53,053 nt of DNA from contig JAKACT010000008.1 in NCBI GenBank assembly GCA_021821195.1, forward strand, positions 1 through 53,053, given 5' to 3'. This document shows positions 35,989 through 45,111 of the stretch, one piece after another. Source of the DNA: Pseudomonadota bacterium (GTDB lineage: Bacteria > Pseudomonadota > Gammaproteobacteria > Xanthomonadales > Xanthomonadaceae). Below the pieces are notes generated by a model. That model made no database searches and was not told the DNA's origin. It worked only from the letters and a program-made list of their open reading frames with translations. Position numbers and translations under genes: made by a program. Positions within the stretch are counted from its first letter, which is position 1; every line of letters starts with the position of its first letter.

Positions 35989-38487
35989 ATGCCCCGCCTC
36001 CCCCGCCTGTTGCGCTGGCTCCTCCTCGGCGCCACCGCCGTCTGTCTCGCGGGCGGCGTGGCGCTGGGCATCATGGTCTACGCGGTGAGCGCGCGCCTGC
36101 CGGACGTGCAGAGCCTGCGCTCGATCGAGCTGCAGGAGCCGATGTACGTCTATGCGCGCGATGGGCGCCTGATCGGCCTGTTCGGCGAGATGCGGCGCTA
36201 TCCGGTCGAGATCGGCAAGGTCCCGCCGCGGGTCAAGCAGGCCTTCCTGGCCGCCGAAGACGCCAACTTCTACGAGCACCACGGCATCGACGTGAAGGGC
36301 GTGCTGCGCGCGGTCTGGCTGCTGGCGAAGACCGGCGGCCGGGAGCGGGTGGCCGGCGGCTCCACCATCACCCAGCAGGTGGCCAAGCAGTTCTTCCTCA
36401 GCTCCGAGTACAGCTTCCGGCGCAAGTTCGCCGAGATGCTGCTGGCGATGAAGATGGAGCGGGAGCTCGCCAAGGACGAGATCTTCGAGCTGTACCTCAA
36501 CAAGAGCTTCTTCGGCAACCGCGCCTACGGCGTGGCCGCGGCCGCCGAGTTCTACTACGGCAAACCGCTCGGCCAGCTCAGCCTGGACGAGGCCGCTACC
36601 CTGGCCGGCATCCCCAAGTTCCCCTCCAGCGGCAACCCGATCAGCAACCCCGAGCGGGCCCGGATCCGCCGCGACAACTACATCCTGCCGCGGATGGCCG
36701 AGCTGGGCTTCGTCAGCCGCGCCGAAGCCGACGCCGCGCGCCGCGCGCCCATGCACGCCAAGCCGCACGAGCGCGAGATCGAGGTGTACGCACCCTACGT
36801 GGCCGAGATGGTGCGCCAGCAGATGGTGGAACGCTTCGGCGGCGACGTGCTGAACAAGGGTTACCACGTCACCACCACCATCGACCCGGTGCTGCAGGCC
36901 GCCGCCGATCGGGCGGTGGTGGATGGGCTGCGCGTTTACGACCATCGCCATGGCTGGCGCAAGCCGGAGCAAACCGTGCAGGTCCCGGAAGGCGCCGACA
37001 CCACCACCATCGGCCACCTGCTGCGCGCGATCCCGGCGCAGAACGACCTGCTGCCGGCGGTGGTGGTCGACAACGCCGGTGGCCGCCTGGCGGTGGTGCT
37101 GCGCGACGGCAGCGAGCTGGCGTTGAGCGGCAGCGCCATCAGCTGGACCGGCAAACCGGCCGCGGCATTGGCCAAGCGCGGCGACGTGGTGCGCGTGCGC
37201 CGGCTGCCCGCCCCCGCCGACAAACCCGAAGCGCCGCCGCGCTGGGAAATCGACCAGATCCCACGTGCGCAAGTGGCGCTGGTGTCGCTGGACGCCGACA
37301 ACGGCGCCCTGCGCGCGCTGGTGGGCGGTTACAGCTTCGCCGGCAACAAGTTCAACCGCGCCACCCAGGCACGCCGCCAGCCCGGCTCCAGCTTCAAGCC
37401 TTTCCTCTACGCGGCGGCGTTCGAGCGCGGCTTCAACCCGGCCTCGATCGTGCTGGACGCGCCGGTGGTGTTCAAGGACCGCCGCGGCAAGGAATGGCGG
37501 CCGCAGAACGACAGCGGCAACTTCGCCGGCCCGATGCGGGTCCGCGAGGCGTTGGTGCAGTCGCGCAACCTGGTGTCGGTGCGGCTGCTGGACACGATCG
37601 GCGTGGAGTACGCGCGCCGCTACATCAGCCACTTCGGCTTCGATGAAGCCAGCCTGCCGCCCAACCTGTCGATGTCGCTGGGCACCGCCTCGCTGACGCC
37701 ACTGTCGGTGGCGCGCGGCTACGGCGCGTTCGCCAACGGCGGCTTCCTGGTCACCCCCTGGGTGATCGACAGCGTGCGTGACCGCGACGGCAAGGAGATC
37801 TTCAAGGAGGCCGCGCCGGTCGCCTGCCCGTCGTGCGCGGTCGCCACCGTTCCCGGCCAAGCCGCTGCCGCGCCGGCCAGCGCACGGGTGGACGGCTTCG
37901 ACCTGGGCCCGGCCGGCGCCGCCGCCCCCGTGGCGACCGCCAGCAAGCCCGCGGCGAAGCCCGCCGCCGCGCCGCCGGTCGACCCCGACATCCTGGTCGC
38001 CCCGCGCGCGATCGATCCGCGCGTGGCCTGGCAGCTGCAGTCGATGATGCGCGACGTGGTCAAGCGCGGCACCGCCACCGCCGCGCGGGTGCTGAACCGC
38101 GAGGACGTGGGCGGCAAGACCGGCTCCACCAACGACCACCGCGACGCTTGGTTCTCCGGCTTCGGCGGCCCCTTCGTCACCACCGTCTGGGTGGGCCGCG
38201 ACGACTTCCGCTCGCTGGGCTACCGCGAGTACGGCGGCAAGGCGGCGCTGCCGATCTGGATCAGCTACATGCAGGTGGCGCTGAAGGGCCAGCCCGAACG
38301 CCTGCCCGAACCTCCCACCGGCATGGTCAAGGTCGGCGTCAGCGCCAGCGGCCGGCTGCTACCGGGCGGCGAAGGCGGCATCGAGGAATGGATCAAGGTC
38401 GAAGACCTGCAGCGGATGGAAGAGGAATCGCTGGCCGAGCCGGAGATCGAGGAGCAGCCGGCCGAGGAATCCTTCGACATCTTCTAA
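35989..38487 (+). CDS. mrcA: Penicillin-binding protein 1A (class A, bifunctional)
   Basis: Builds peptidoglycan: glycan polymerisation plus transpeptidation. The 832-residue protein has a membrane anchor (about 10-35), a GT51 domain with catalytic E90 in [10 protein letters not shown] and [16 protein letters not shown], a PBP1A-type OB-like insert, and a transpeptidase domain with S467-S-F-K470 (catalytic serine), S525-R-N527 and K710-T-G712. An Ala/Pro-rich insertion (about residues 625-660) interrupts the domain. The ATG at 35989 (MPRLPRLL) is chosen over an upstream TTG. Divergent from pilM, as commonly seen in gammaproteobacteria. Confidence 0.95.
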   Translation: MPRLPRLLRWLLLGATAVCLAGGVALGIMVYAVSARLPDVQSLRSIELQEPMYVYARDGRLIGLFGEMRRYPVEIGKVPPRVKQAFLAAEDANFYEHHGIDVKGVLRAVWLLAKTGGRERVAGGSTITQQVAKQFFLSSEYSFRRKFAEMLLAMKMERELAKDEIFELYLNKSFFGNRAYGVAAAAEFYYGKPLGQLSLDEAATLAGIPKFPSSGNPISNPERARIRRDNYILPRMAELGFVSRAEADAARRAPMHAKPHEREIEVYAPYVAEMVRQQMVERFGGDVLNKGYHVTTTIDPVLQAAADRAVVDGLRVYDHRHGWRKPEQTVQVPEGADTTTIGHLLRAIPAQNDLLPAVVVDNAGGRLAVVLRDGSELALSGSAISWTGKPAAALAKRGDVVRVRRLPAPADKPEAPPRWEIDQIPRAQVALVSLDADNGALRALVGGYSFAGNKFNRATQARRQPGSSFKPFLYAAAFERGFNPASIVLDAPVVFKDRRGKEWRPQNDSGNFAGPMRVREALVQSRNLVSVRLLDTIGVEYARRYISHFGFDEASLPPNLSMSLGTASLTPLSVARGYGAFANGGFLVTPWVIDSVRDRDGKEIFKEAAPVACPSCAVATVPGQAAAAPASARVDGFDLGPAGAAAPVATASKPAAKPAAAPPVDPDILVAPRAIDPRVAWQLQSMMRDVVKRGTATAARVLNREDVGGKTGSTNDHRDAWFSGFGGPFVTTVWVGRDDFRSLGYREYGGKAALPIWISYMQVALKGQPERLPEPPTGMVKVGVSASGRLLPGGEGGIEEWIKVEDLQRMEEESLAEPEIEEQPAEESFDIF

Positions 38488-38561
38488 CGGCCAACCTTCG
38501 CCACACGCGGCCGTCACCAGGCTCGGTTACAGTCGATGCAGCTCGCCATGGGGTTCCATCG

Positions 38562-39239
38562 ATGCCGGACAGCCGCCAGCACGTCCATGCGCACCTGCAC
38601 GCGCAGGCCCGCACCCGCGAGCGCCGCCAGCGGCTGGCCCACGAAGCCGCCCGGCTGATGGCCGAAGGCGGCATCCGCGATTTCCAGATGGCCAAGCGCA
38701 AGGCCGCGCAGCGGCTGGGCATCCTCGACGACGCCTCGCTGCCGCGCAATCGCGAGATCGAGGAGGCGCTGCGCCAATGCCAGCGCCTGTTCCTGGGCGA
38801 CCGGCAACTGGCGGAAGTGCGCCGTCGCCGCGAGGCCGCGCTGCGTGCGCTGGAGTTCTTCGCCAGCTTCCAGCCGCGGCTGGTCGGGCCGGTGCTGGAG
38901 GGCACCGCTGACGCCCGATCCGCGGTCGACCTGCACCTGCACAGCGACGACCCCGACGCGGTGCCGCGCTGGCTCGACGAGCACGGCATCCCCGCGCAGC
39001 CGCGCAGCCGCCACCTGCGGCTGGACCGGGAACGCGAGTTGGACGCACCGGGCTGGCTGTTCAACGCCGAGGAGCTGGCCTTCGATGCCACCGTGCTGCC
39101 GCTGGACGGCCTGCGGCAGGCGCCGCTGTCCGGCATCGACGGGCGGCCGATGCAGCGCGCTTCGGCGGCGCAGCTGCGCGCGCTGCTGGCGGAGGAGGAA
39201 ATCCACGCCCACCAACACACCCTGCAAGGCCCCGGCTAG
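38562..39239 (+). CDS. Conserved hypothetical protein
   Basis: A 225-residue protein without signal peptide or membrane helix. The N-terminal half is helical and basic (RTRERRQRLAHEAARLMAEGG, FQMAKRKAAQRLGI, LPRNREIEEALRQCQRLF). The C-terminal half has FQPRLVGPVLEGTADARSAVDLHLHSDDPDAVPRWLDEHG and ATVLPLDGLRQAPLSGIDGRPMQRAS. The central part is reminiscent of a minimal nucleotidyltransferase fold, but no catalytic signature could be confirmed. It resembles uncharacterised proteins of other gammaproteobacteria. Ends just before the terminator shared with gltA. Confidence 0.7.
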   Translation: MPDSRQHVHAHLHAQARTRERRQRLAHEAARLMAEGGIRDFQMAKRKAAQRLGILDDASLPRNREIEEALRQCQRLFLGDRQLAEVRRRREAALRALEFFASFQPRLVGPVLEGTADARSAVDLHLHSDDPDAVPRWLDEHGIPAQPRSRHLRLDRERELDAPGWLFNAEELAFDATVLPLDGLRQAPLSGIDGRPMQRASAAQLRALLAEEEIHAHQHTLQGPG

Positions 39240-39285
39240 GCAGCCCCGCCAGCCAGCCGCGCCGCGGGTCGCATCGGACAAACGA

Positions 39286-39309
39286 AAAACGCCCCTTGCG
39301 GGGCGTTTT
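39286..39309. terminator. Bidirectional terminator between hypothetical gene and gltA
   Basis: AAAACGCCCC and GGGGCGTTTT form a perfect 10-bp stem with loop TTGC, with T-rich sequence on both strands. It ends gltA (minus) and the convergent plus-strand gene. Confidence 0.88.
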
Positions 39310-39332
39310 CGTTGCGTCGATGCAGCGCTGGC

Positions 39333-40622
39333 TCAGCGCTTGCCCATGTCCACGTAGTCGCGCTGGGCCGAACCGGTGTAGACCTGGCGCGGACGACCGA
39401 TGCGGTTTTCCGGATCTTCCTGCTGCTCCAGCCAGTGGCTGACCCAGCCGGCGGTGCGGGCGATGGCGAACATCACGGTGAACATCTCCACCGGGATGCC
39501 CAGCGCCTTGTAGATGATGCCGCTGTAGAAGTCGACGTTCGGGTAGAGCTTGCGCTGCACGAAGTAGTCGTCCTTCAGCGCCGCCTCTTCCAGCCGCACC
39601 GCCACTTCCAGCAGCGGGTCGTTGACGTTGAGCGCGCCCAGCACCTCGTGGGTCATCTTGCGCACCAGCGCCGCGCGCGGGTCGTAGTTCTTGTAGACCC
39701 GGTGGCCGAAGCCCATCAGGCGGAAGCCGGATTCCTTGTCCTTGGCCTTGTCGATCGCCGACTGCACGTTCTCCGGCCTGCCGATCTCGGCCAGCATCTT
39801 CAGCACGGCCTCGTTGGCGCCACCGTGCGCCGGGCCCCACAGCGCGGCTACGCCGGCGGCGACGCTGACATACGGGTTGGCACCGGTGGAACCCACCAGG
39901 CGCACGGTCGAGGTCGACGCGTTCTGCTCGTGGTCGGCGTGCAGGATGAACAGCAGGTCCATCGCCTTGGCGGCCACCGGGTTCAGCTCCAGCGGCTCGC
40001 TCGGCACTTCCTTCATCATGTGCAGGAAGCGGGTGGTGAAGTCGAGGTTGTTGCGCGGGTAGCGGATCGGCCAGCCGATCGAATAGCGGTAGCAAGCCGC
40101 CGCGATGGTCGGCACCTTGGCGATCAGGCGGATCGCCGCCAAACGGCGCTGCTCCGGGTCCTCGAGGTCGAGGTCGTTGTGGTAGAAGCTGGCCAGCGAG
40201 CCCAGCATGCCGGTCAGCATCGCCATCGGGTGCGCATCGTGGCGGAAGCCGTACAGGAACGTGCGGAACGCCTCGTGCATCATCGTGTGGTGGGTGACCT
40301 CGTGCTCGAAGCCATCCAGCTGCTGCGCGTTCGGCAGTTCGCCGTGCATCAGCAGGTACGCCACCTCGGTGAAGGTGGAGTGCTCGGCCAGCTGCTCGAT
40401 CGGGTAGCCGCGGTACAGCAGCACGCCGGCGTCGCCGTCGATGTAGGTGATGGCCGACTTGCAGCTGGCGGTGGCACCGAAGCCCGGGTCATAGGTGAAG
40501 CAGCCGGTTTCCTTGGGCAGCTTCGCGATGTCCACGCAGGGCTGGCCCAGGGTGGGCTTCAGCACGGGCATGGCGACCGATTTGTCGCCTGCGGTCAGGG
40601 TGATCTGGTCAAGTTCGGACAC
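39333..40622 (-). CDS. gltA: Citrate synthase, hexameric type
   Basis: Condenses acetyl-CoA and oxaloacetate to citrate. The 429-residue protein shows the N-terminal beta domain (TFDPG-like [20 protein letters not shown]), [17 protein letters not shown], the active-site [14 protein letters not shown], and the [14 protein letters not shown] region. Length and N-terminal domain indicate the type II (Gram-negative) form. The GTG at 40622 (VSELDQITL) has GGAG eight bases upstream; no ATG fits. Monocistronic with its own promoter and terminator. Confidence 0.95.
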   Translation of the reverse strand: MSELDQITLTAGDKSVAMPVLKPTLGQPCVDIAKLPKETGCFTYDPGFGATASCKSAITYIDGDAGVLLYRGYPIEQLAEHSTFTEVAYLLMHGELPNAQQLDGFEHEVTHHTMMHEAFRTFLYGFRHDAHPMAMLTGMLGSLASFYHNDLDLEDPEQRRLAAIRLIAKVPTIAAACYRYSIGWPIRYPRNNLDFTTRFLHMMKEVPSEPLELNPVAAKAMDLLFILHADHEQNASTSTVRLVGSTGANPYVSVAAGVAALWGPAHGGANEAVLKMLAEIGRPENVQSAIDKAKDKESGFRLMGFGHRVYKNYDPRAALVRKMTHEVLGALNVNDPLLEVAVRLEEAALKDDYFVQRKLYPNVDFYSGIIYKALGIPVEMFTVMFAIARTAGWVSHWLEQQEDPENRIGRPRQVYTGSAQRDYVDMGKR

Positions 40623-40692
40623 GGCGCAACTCCATTGGGGGTGCCCGGCACGCGGCCGCTCGGGGCCATGCGCCAGCGCATGGGAAAGCGGA

Positions 40693-40698
40693 ATTATC
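40693..40698 (-). promoter_or_regulatory. Candidate extended -10 box of gltA
   Basis: GATAAT preceded by TGC (TGnGATAAT) on the minus strand, 71 bases before the gltA start codon. No clear -35, as expected for an extended -10 promoter. Confidence 0.4.
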
Positions 40699-40766
40699 GC
40701 ATATGCGGCCAGGCCGGCACCCCGGACGAAAGTCGCAGCCGCCTGACCCGGATCAACAAAAACGAA

Positions 40767-40789
40767 ACGGCCGCCCAAGGGGCGGCCGT
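40767..40789 (-). terminator. Rho-independent terminator of rpmE2
   Basis: ACGGCCGCCC and GGGCGGCCGT form a 10-bp stem with a short loop, followed on the minus strand by TTCGTTTTTGTT. It lies 25 bases after the rpmE2 stop and upstream of the gltA promoter. Confidence 0.85.
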
Positions 40790-40813
40790 CCATGCACGCA
40801 CTCGCGCGGGCGC

Positions 40814-41056
40814 TTACTTCTGGTAGCGCTTGCGGAACCGGTCGACGCGGCCGCTGGTGTCGATCACCTTGTTCTGGCCGGTGTAGAAGGGGTGCGAAGA
40901 CGACGAGACTTCCACCTTGATCAGCGGGTACTCGTTGCCGTCTTCCCACTTCACCGTCTCCTTGCTGGAGAGGGTCGAGCGGGTCAGGATCTTGAAGTCC
41001 GAGGTCACGTCCTGGAAGACGACGTCGCGGTATTCGGGATGGATGCCGGCTTTCAT
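40814..41056 (-). CDS. rpmE2: Ribosomal protein bL31, type B (zinc-free)
   Basis: An 80-residue large-subunit protein ([24 protein letters not shown]..., [29 protein letters not shown]). It contains no cysteine, so it is the paralogue that does not need zinc and replaces the zinc-binding L31 when zinc is short. In other bacteria such genes are often under Zur control; no clear Zur box was seen here. A consensus promoter lies about 42 bases upstream. Confidence 0.95.
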   Translation of the reverse strand: MKAGIHPEYRDVVFQDVTSDFKILTRSTLSSKETVKWEDGNEYPLIKVEVSSSSHPFYTGQNKVIDTSGRVDRFRKRYQK

Positions 41057-41097
41057 GATGGAAACTCTGGGAAGTGGAACGGGAGAAAGAGCCGCGC

Positions 41098-41127
41098 ATT
41101 ATAGCGACGCCCGCCCTCCCCGTGCAA
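41098..41127 (-). promoter_or_regulatory. rpmE2 promoter
   Basis: TATAAT (41098-41103) on the minus strand, with TTGCAC (41122-41127) 18 bases upstream and GCGCGG directly downstream. The -10 is perfect; the -35 matches three of six. Confidence 0.6.
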
Positions 41128-41156
41128 CCGGCCCGGATCCGGCACCCCGCCGCGGC

Positions 41157-42110
41157 TCAGGAAGCGGCCAGCGCGCGCTCGATCATCGCCTCGAACCGCC
41201 CCTGGTCGTAGCGCATGAGGATGGCCACGTTGTCGGCCGCGCCGGTCTGCCGGTTCCAGTCGACGATGGTGGCACCGCGCGCATGCTGGCCGGCGGTCTC
41301 CACCGCCAGCGGTCGCTCCAGCAGCTCCCGTGCGCCCTCCGGCTGCAGCGCCAGCGCCATCGCCAGCGCATCGGCGGCATGCCAGCGCTCGCCGCGCCCG
41401 GCCCTGGCCCAGGCCCGGGTGTGCGCGGAAATGCCGGCATAGAAGCGCGCCCGCGGCGACGGGGCGGCCAGCCAACGCTCGGCATCGTCATGGCGGAACC
41501 CGTGCGCCAGCACGGCCTCCCAGTCGGCCAGTTCGGCCATCGGGAAGGCCGAGAACACGATATGCGCCGCTTCCGGGTCGAAGGCGATGTTGAACTCGGC
41601 CGCCGGCGTGATGTTGCCGTGGGCGGTGACCGCCGCGCCCATCACCACGCAGCGGGCCACCCGCTGCGGCAGGGTCGGATCCAGCTTCAGCGCCAGCGCG
41701 AGGTTGGTCAGCGGGCCCAGCGCCACCAGCAGCAGCCTGCCGGCGTGTTCATGCGAGAGCCGCAGGATGGCCAGCGCGGCGTGCTCGGCTTCGGCAGCAC
41801 GGGCGGCCGGCGCGTAGCCGGTATCACCGAAGCCGTCCCGGCCGTGCACGTAGGCGGCGTCGCGGGCCGGGAACACCAGCGGCGCATCGGTGCCGGCAAA
41901 CACCGGCACGTCCACGCCGCAGACCTCGCACAGCTTCAGCGCGTTGGCGACGGTGTGGTCCAGGCCGACGTTGCCGGCGGCGATGGTCAGGCCCACGACC
42001 TGATGGCGCCCGCTTTCGGACTGCATGTCCTCGAAGGCCATCAGCAGGGCCAGCGCGTCGTCCACGCCGGGATCGGTGTCGATGAGAAGCGGAATGCGGT
42101 CGGTTGTCAT
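41157..42110 (-). CDS. Inosine/uridine-preferring nucleoside hydrolase family protein
   Basis: Hydrolyses the N-glycosidic bond of ribonucleosides for purine/pyrimidine salvage. The 317-residue protein begins with the calcium-binding motif DTDPGVDDALAL (D11, D13, D17, D18) and contains LLLVALGPLTNLALAL, VVMGAAVTAHGNITPAAEFNIAFDPEAA (the usual GG is GA), and a C-terminal WHAADALAMALAL with the second ligand aspartate. Substrate range cannot be judged. No operon partner; it lies between rpmE2 and the sulfur-related cluster. Confidence 0.9.
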   Translation of the reverse strand: MTTDRIPLLIDTDPGVDDALALLMAFEDMQSESGRHQVVGLTIAAGNVGLDHTVANALKLCEVCGVDVPVFAGTDAPLVFPARDAAYVHGRDGFGDTGYAPAARAAEAEHAALAILRLSHEHAGRLLLVALGPLTNLALALKLDPTLPQRVARCVVMGAAVTAHGNITPAAEFNIAFDPEAAHIVFSAFPMAELADWEAVLAHGFRHDDAERWLAAPSPRARFYAGISAHTRAWARAGRGERWHAADALAMALALQPEGARELLERPLAVETAGQHARGATIVDWNRQTGAADNVAILMRYDQGRFEAMIERALAAS

Positions 42111-42140
42111 CGCCGCATTATGACCGCAAGCAGCCAGCGG

Positions 42141-43280
42141 TCAGCGATAGCGCCGCAGGTAGCGTTTCTCGAACGCGGACTTGGCCCAGTGCATCGCCCG
42201 CAGCGGCGGCAACGCGCGTGAGCCGCCGGCCTTGCGGGTCACCAGCAGGCCGCGATCCAGCGTATCGACGATGCAGACCAGCTCGGCGGTGAAGGCTTCT
42301 TCCGCCGGCTCGCCGCGCAGGGTGCGCAGGGTGCGCAGCAGGTTGCGCGCAGCCACCTCCGCCTGCAGGTCGGCCTGGTGCGCCTGCTTGGGCAGCCAGT
42401 CCGGGCCGGGGAAGCTGCCGCCGTCGCCGGCGACGAACGTGCGGTCGAAGCCGGGCACGCGGCACTGCGCATCGCCCTGCACGAAACCACCGGGCGAGCG
42501 CGGCAGCGGCGTGTCGTCCAGCCACGCCTGCCCGGTCAGCCCCGGCATGAACAGGGTCATGGCGCTGTCGATGCGGGTGCGCTCCAGCTGCACCGCGTCG
42601 GCCTCGAAGCGCTGCGGCTTCTCGCCCAGCACGGTGTCGATGCCGCGCTTGCGCATCTCGCCCAAAATCAAGCCGACGGCCTTGTCGCCCAGCCGCTGGC
42701 CCGGCTTTTCCGACGGGCTGAAGAACACCAGCCGGAAGCGGTCGCGCCGGCGCTGCTTGCGCAGCAGGGTCTCGATGCCGAAGGTGAACTCGAACATCGG
42801 GCCGCCGCGCATGGCGATGGGCTCGTTCGGATTGCTGCCGAAGCCGAAGCAGAGGGTGCCGCCGTCGAGGGCGATCAGCCGGTCGCGGATCGCCTCGCCG
42901 GCGTCCACGCCCTCGCAGGGAATGATGGCGTGTTCGATGCCCGGCAGCTTGCGCAGGAAGCGCGCGCCGCTGGCGATGACGAGGCCGTCGTTGGCGACGT
43001 CGCCGGCTTCGGTGTGCAGCACCCGCGCGTCCGCCGACAGCCCGGTGGCGCGCGCGCGGTGGAAGCTGATGCGTTCGCGGCGCAGGAAGTCGTCCAGCGG
43101 CACCACCAGGTCGGCGCGGCTGCGCAGGCCCGAGGGGATCCAGATCGTGCCCGGCAGGTAGTGCAGCTCGGCGCGCGGCGCAACCAGCGTCAGCGAGGCG
43201 TCGGGCGCGTGCTTGCGCAAGGTGCGCAGGGCGGTCAGGCCGGCGAAGCCGGCACCGACGACGGTAATGCGCTCGCTCAT
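42141..43280 (-). CDS. SQR/FCSD-like NAD(P)/FAD-dependent oxidoreductase
   Basis: A 379-residue flavoprotein of the two-dinucleotide-binding fold, with an FAD site GAGFAG (9-14), HYLPGTIWIPSG resembling the substrate channel of sulfide:quinone oxidoreductases, and a late FAD loop TFVAGDGGSF. Cysteines occur in IIPCEGVD, GTLCFGFGSN, AQCRVPG and ELVCIVDTLD, but they do not sit in the GASCFGP and WNAVC contexts of the true SQR encoded at 49713. It may act on another sulfur species or as a quinone reductase. Last gene of the sulfur cluster, 8 bases after the DUF442-like gene. Confidence 0.75.
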   Translation of the reverse strand: MSERITVVGAGFAGLTALRTLRKHAPDASLTLVAPRAELHYLPGTIWIPSGLRSRADLVVPLDDFLRRERISFHRARATGLSADARVLHTEAGDVANDGLVIASGARFLRKLPGIEHAIIPCEGVDAGEAIRDRLIALDGGTLCFGFGSNPNEPIAMRGGPMFEFTFGIETLLRKQRRRDRFRLVFFSPSEKPGQRLGDKAVGLILGEMRKRGIDTVLGEKPQRFEADAVQLERTRIDSAMTLFMPGLTGQAWLDDTPLPRSPGGFVQGDAQCRVPGFDRTFVAGDGGSFPGPDWLPKQAHQADLQAEVAARNLLRTLRTLRGEPAEEAFTAELVCIVDTLDRGLLVTRKAGGSRALPPLRAMHWAKSAFEKRYLRRYR

Positions 43281-43288
43281 TGCGCCTC

Positions 43289-43807
43289 CTACTCCGTGAG
43301 TCCCAGCACCTGCCGGAGCTTGCCTTCCAGCCCGGTGACGCCACCCGATTTGCCGGTCTCCAGCGCGCGCGGCGCGGCGACGCCGTCGAAGTCGCGCTGT
43401 TCCAGCGCCAGCAGCGCGCCGGCGCGGTTGCCGCTGGCGCAGTGCACCAGCACGCCGCCGCCGTGCGCGGGCGCCAGCGCCTCGTGCAGGGCGCGCGCGT
43501 TGGCCGGGTTGATGCCTTCGGCGCCACCGACGGGGATTTCGATGTAGCGCAGGCCGGCCGCACGGACTTCGGCAGCCTCGTCGCGATCCTTGAGTTCGCC
43601 CGGCGTGCGCAGGTTGACCACGGTGCGCACGCCGCGCGCCTTGATCGCCACCCAGTCGCTGGCTGCCGGCTGGCCCGCGGTGTACAGCCCCGGCAGCGGC
43701 TGCAGCAGCACCACCGAAGTCGCCGCCGGCGGCGCATGCGCGCAGCCGGTCGCCAGCGCGACCGCTAGCAGCAGTGCAGGCCACACGATTGTCCGCTGCG
43801 CGCTCAT
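43289..43807 (-). CDS. DUF442/Blh-like tyrosine-phosphatase-fold lipoprotein
   Basis: A 172-residue protein with a probable lipoprotein signal (LATGC, C22), then YTAGQPAASDWVAIKARGVRTVVNLR typical of DUF442, and the phosphatase loop HCASGNRAG (H122, C123, R128; CX5R). In Blh proteins of BigR operons this domain is fused to a persulfide dioxygenase and is proposed to have thiol/sulfurtransferase chemistry. Here it stands alone and is exported. Overlaps the AhpD-like gene by four bases. Confidence 0.75.
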   Translation of the reverse strand: MSAQRTIVWPALLLAVALATGCAHAPPAATSVVLLQPLPGLYTAGQPAASDWVAIKARGVRTVVNLRTPGELKDRDEAAEVRAAGLRYIEIPVGGAEGINPANARALHEALAPAHGGGVLVHCASGNRAGALLALEQRDFDGVAAPRALETGKSGGVTGLEGKLRQVLGLTE

Positions 43808-44163
43808 GCCTGCGCCTCCTGCGAAGGCGACAGCTCGTCGAACGCGCGCAGCGCTTCCGCCGCGTAGATCATCGACGGGCCTGCGCCCATGTAGATCGCC
43901 ATCGACAGGGTCTCGAGGACTTCCTCGCGGGTCGCGCCGGCCTTGATCGCGGCCTTGGCGTGGAAGCCGATGCAGCCGTCGCAGCGGGTGGCGATGGCGA
44001 TCCCGATCGCGATCAGCTCCTTGGTCTTCACGTCCAGTGCGCCGGGCTTGAGCGCTTCGCGGGCCAATGCGGAGAAGCCCCGCATCGGATCCGGCGCACC
44101 CTCGCGCAGCTTGCCGATGGCGGCGTTGAGGTCATCGATCAGCTCGGGATAGGACTGGCTCAC
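43804..44163 (-). CDS. AhpD-like carboxymuconolactone decarboxylase family protein
   Basis: A 119-residue helical protein with the redox motif CDGCIGFH (C61, C64, H68), preceded by KTKELIAIGIAIATR. Small CMD-family proteins with CxxC act as thiol-disulfide partners for peroxidases. The GTG at 44163 follows AGGAG and gives VSQSYPEL. Lies between trxC (16 bases) and the DUF442 lipoprotein (4-base overlap), consistent with a thiol-redox job in the cluster. Confidence 0.85.
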   Translation of the reverse strand: MSQSYPELIDDLNAAIGKLREGAPDPMRGFSALAREALKPGALDVKTKELIAIGIAIATRCDGCIGFHAKAAIKAGATREEVLETLSMAIYMGAGPSMIYAAEALRAFDELSPSQEAQA

Positions 44164-44179
44164 GGAAACACTCCTGCAA

Positions 44180-44617
44180 TCAAAGGTACTGGCGCGTCCA
44201 GCGCACGATATCAGCCGTACCCATCGCACCGGCCTGGCGCGCAAGCTCCCGCCCCTGGCGGAACAGCACCAGGGTGGGAATGCTGCGGATGCCGAAGCGC
44301 TGGCCCAGCACGGTTTCGGACTGGGTATCGATCTTGCCCAGGCGCAACTGGGGCTCCAGCTGGGCGGCGGCCGCCTCGAATTGCGGCGCCATCATCCGGC
44401 ACGGACCGCACCACGGCGCCCAGAAGTCCACCAGGATCGGCAGGCTCGCGCGCTCGACATGCGCCTGGAAGTTGTCCAGCCCCAGCGCCAGCGGGTGCGC
44501 CGCGAACAGCGCAGCGCCGCACTTCCCGCATTTCGGCGCTTCCGCCAGCCGCGCATCGGGCACGCGGTTCAGGCCGCTGCAGGACGGACAGGCAACGATG
44601 GTGGACGGCGCGCTCAT
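44180..44617 (-). CDS. trxC: Thioredoxin 2 (TrxC)
   Basis: A 145-residue cytosolic thioredoxin with the N-terminal zinc ribbon (C10-P-S-C13 and C30-G-K-C33) and the active site W69-C-G-P-C73. TrxC reduces disulfides and persulfides during oxidative stress. Its ATG overlaps the osmC stop by four bases. Confidence 0.94.
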   Translation of the reverse strand: MSAPSTIVACPSCSGLNRVPDARLAEAPKCGKCGAALFAAHPLALGLDNFQAHVERASLPILVDFWAPWCGPCRMMAPQFEAAAAQLEPQLRLGKIDTQSETVLGQRFGIRSIPTLVLFRQGRELARQAGAMGTADIVRWTRQYL

Positions 44618-45090
44618 GCGGCCTCCCCCGCGCCCCCGGGCACATACTCGGCGCCATCGGCATCGATGATGCGCACGTCCACCTGCATGCCTTCGCGCAC
44701 GCTCTGGGTGACGATGCAGAACTCCTCGAACTGCGCCAGCACGCGGTCGAAGCGCTCCAGCCCGGCGGCGGCATCGGACAGGCGGATCGCCACCTCGGCG
44801 CGCGGGATGCGCCAGCGGCCGGCCTCGTTGCGCGCCTTGTGCGCGACGATTTCGGTGCGGATCGGGCCGGGCGCGTTCTTGAACTTGCGCAGCGCGAACA
44901 GCAGGCTGGCCGACAGGCAGTTGGCCACGCCCGCCAGCAGTAGGTGCGAGGGATTCGGACCCGCGCCCGCGCCCAGCGGCGCGCTTTCATCGGTGTGCAG
45001 GGCGTCCAGATCCGTTCCCTCGAAGCTGATCCGGAACGCGTAGGGTCCTTCCTGTTCCAGCAGCAGCCGGATGCCGTCGTCTTCGCTCAT
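44614..45090 (-). CDS. OsmC/Ohr family protein
   Basis: A 158-residue protein with the two conserved cysteines in GVANCLSASL (C58) and EEFCIVTQSV (C125), the pair used for thiol-dependent peroxide reduction in this family. The subgroup is closer to YhfA/OsmC-like proteins than to Ohr by the NPSHLLLAGVANCLSASL motif. Inside the sulfur cluster it could act on organic hydroperoxides or persulfides. 21 bases after the RND pump gene, overlapping trxC. Confidence 0.88.
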   Translation of the reverse strand: MSEDDGIRLLLEQEGPYAFRISFEGTDLDALHTDESAPLGAGAGPNPSHLLLAGVANCLSASLLFALRKFKNAPGPIRTEIVAHKARNEAGRWRIPRAEVAIRLSDAAAGLERFDRVLAQFEEFCIVTQSVREGMQVDVRIIDADGAEYVPGGAGEAA

Positions 45091-45111
45091 CAGGTTCCTC
45101 CATTCATTTGC

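Noticed and set aside
38488-38520. ACGGCC/GGCCGT repeat after the PBP1A gene
   Set aside because: Loop of about 16 bases and no T-run; likely chance in GC-rich DNA.
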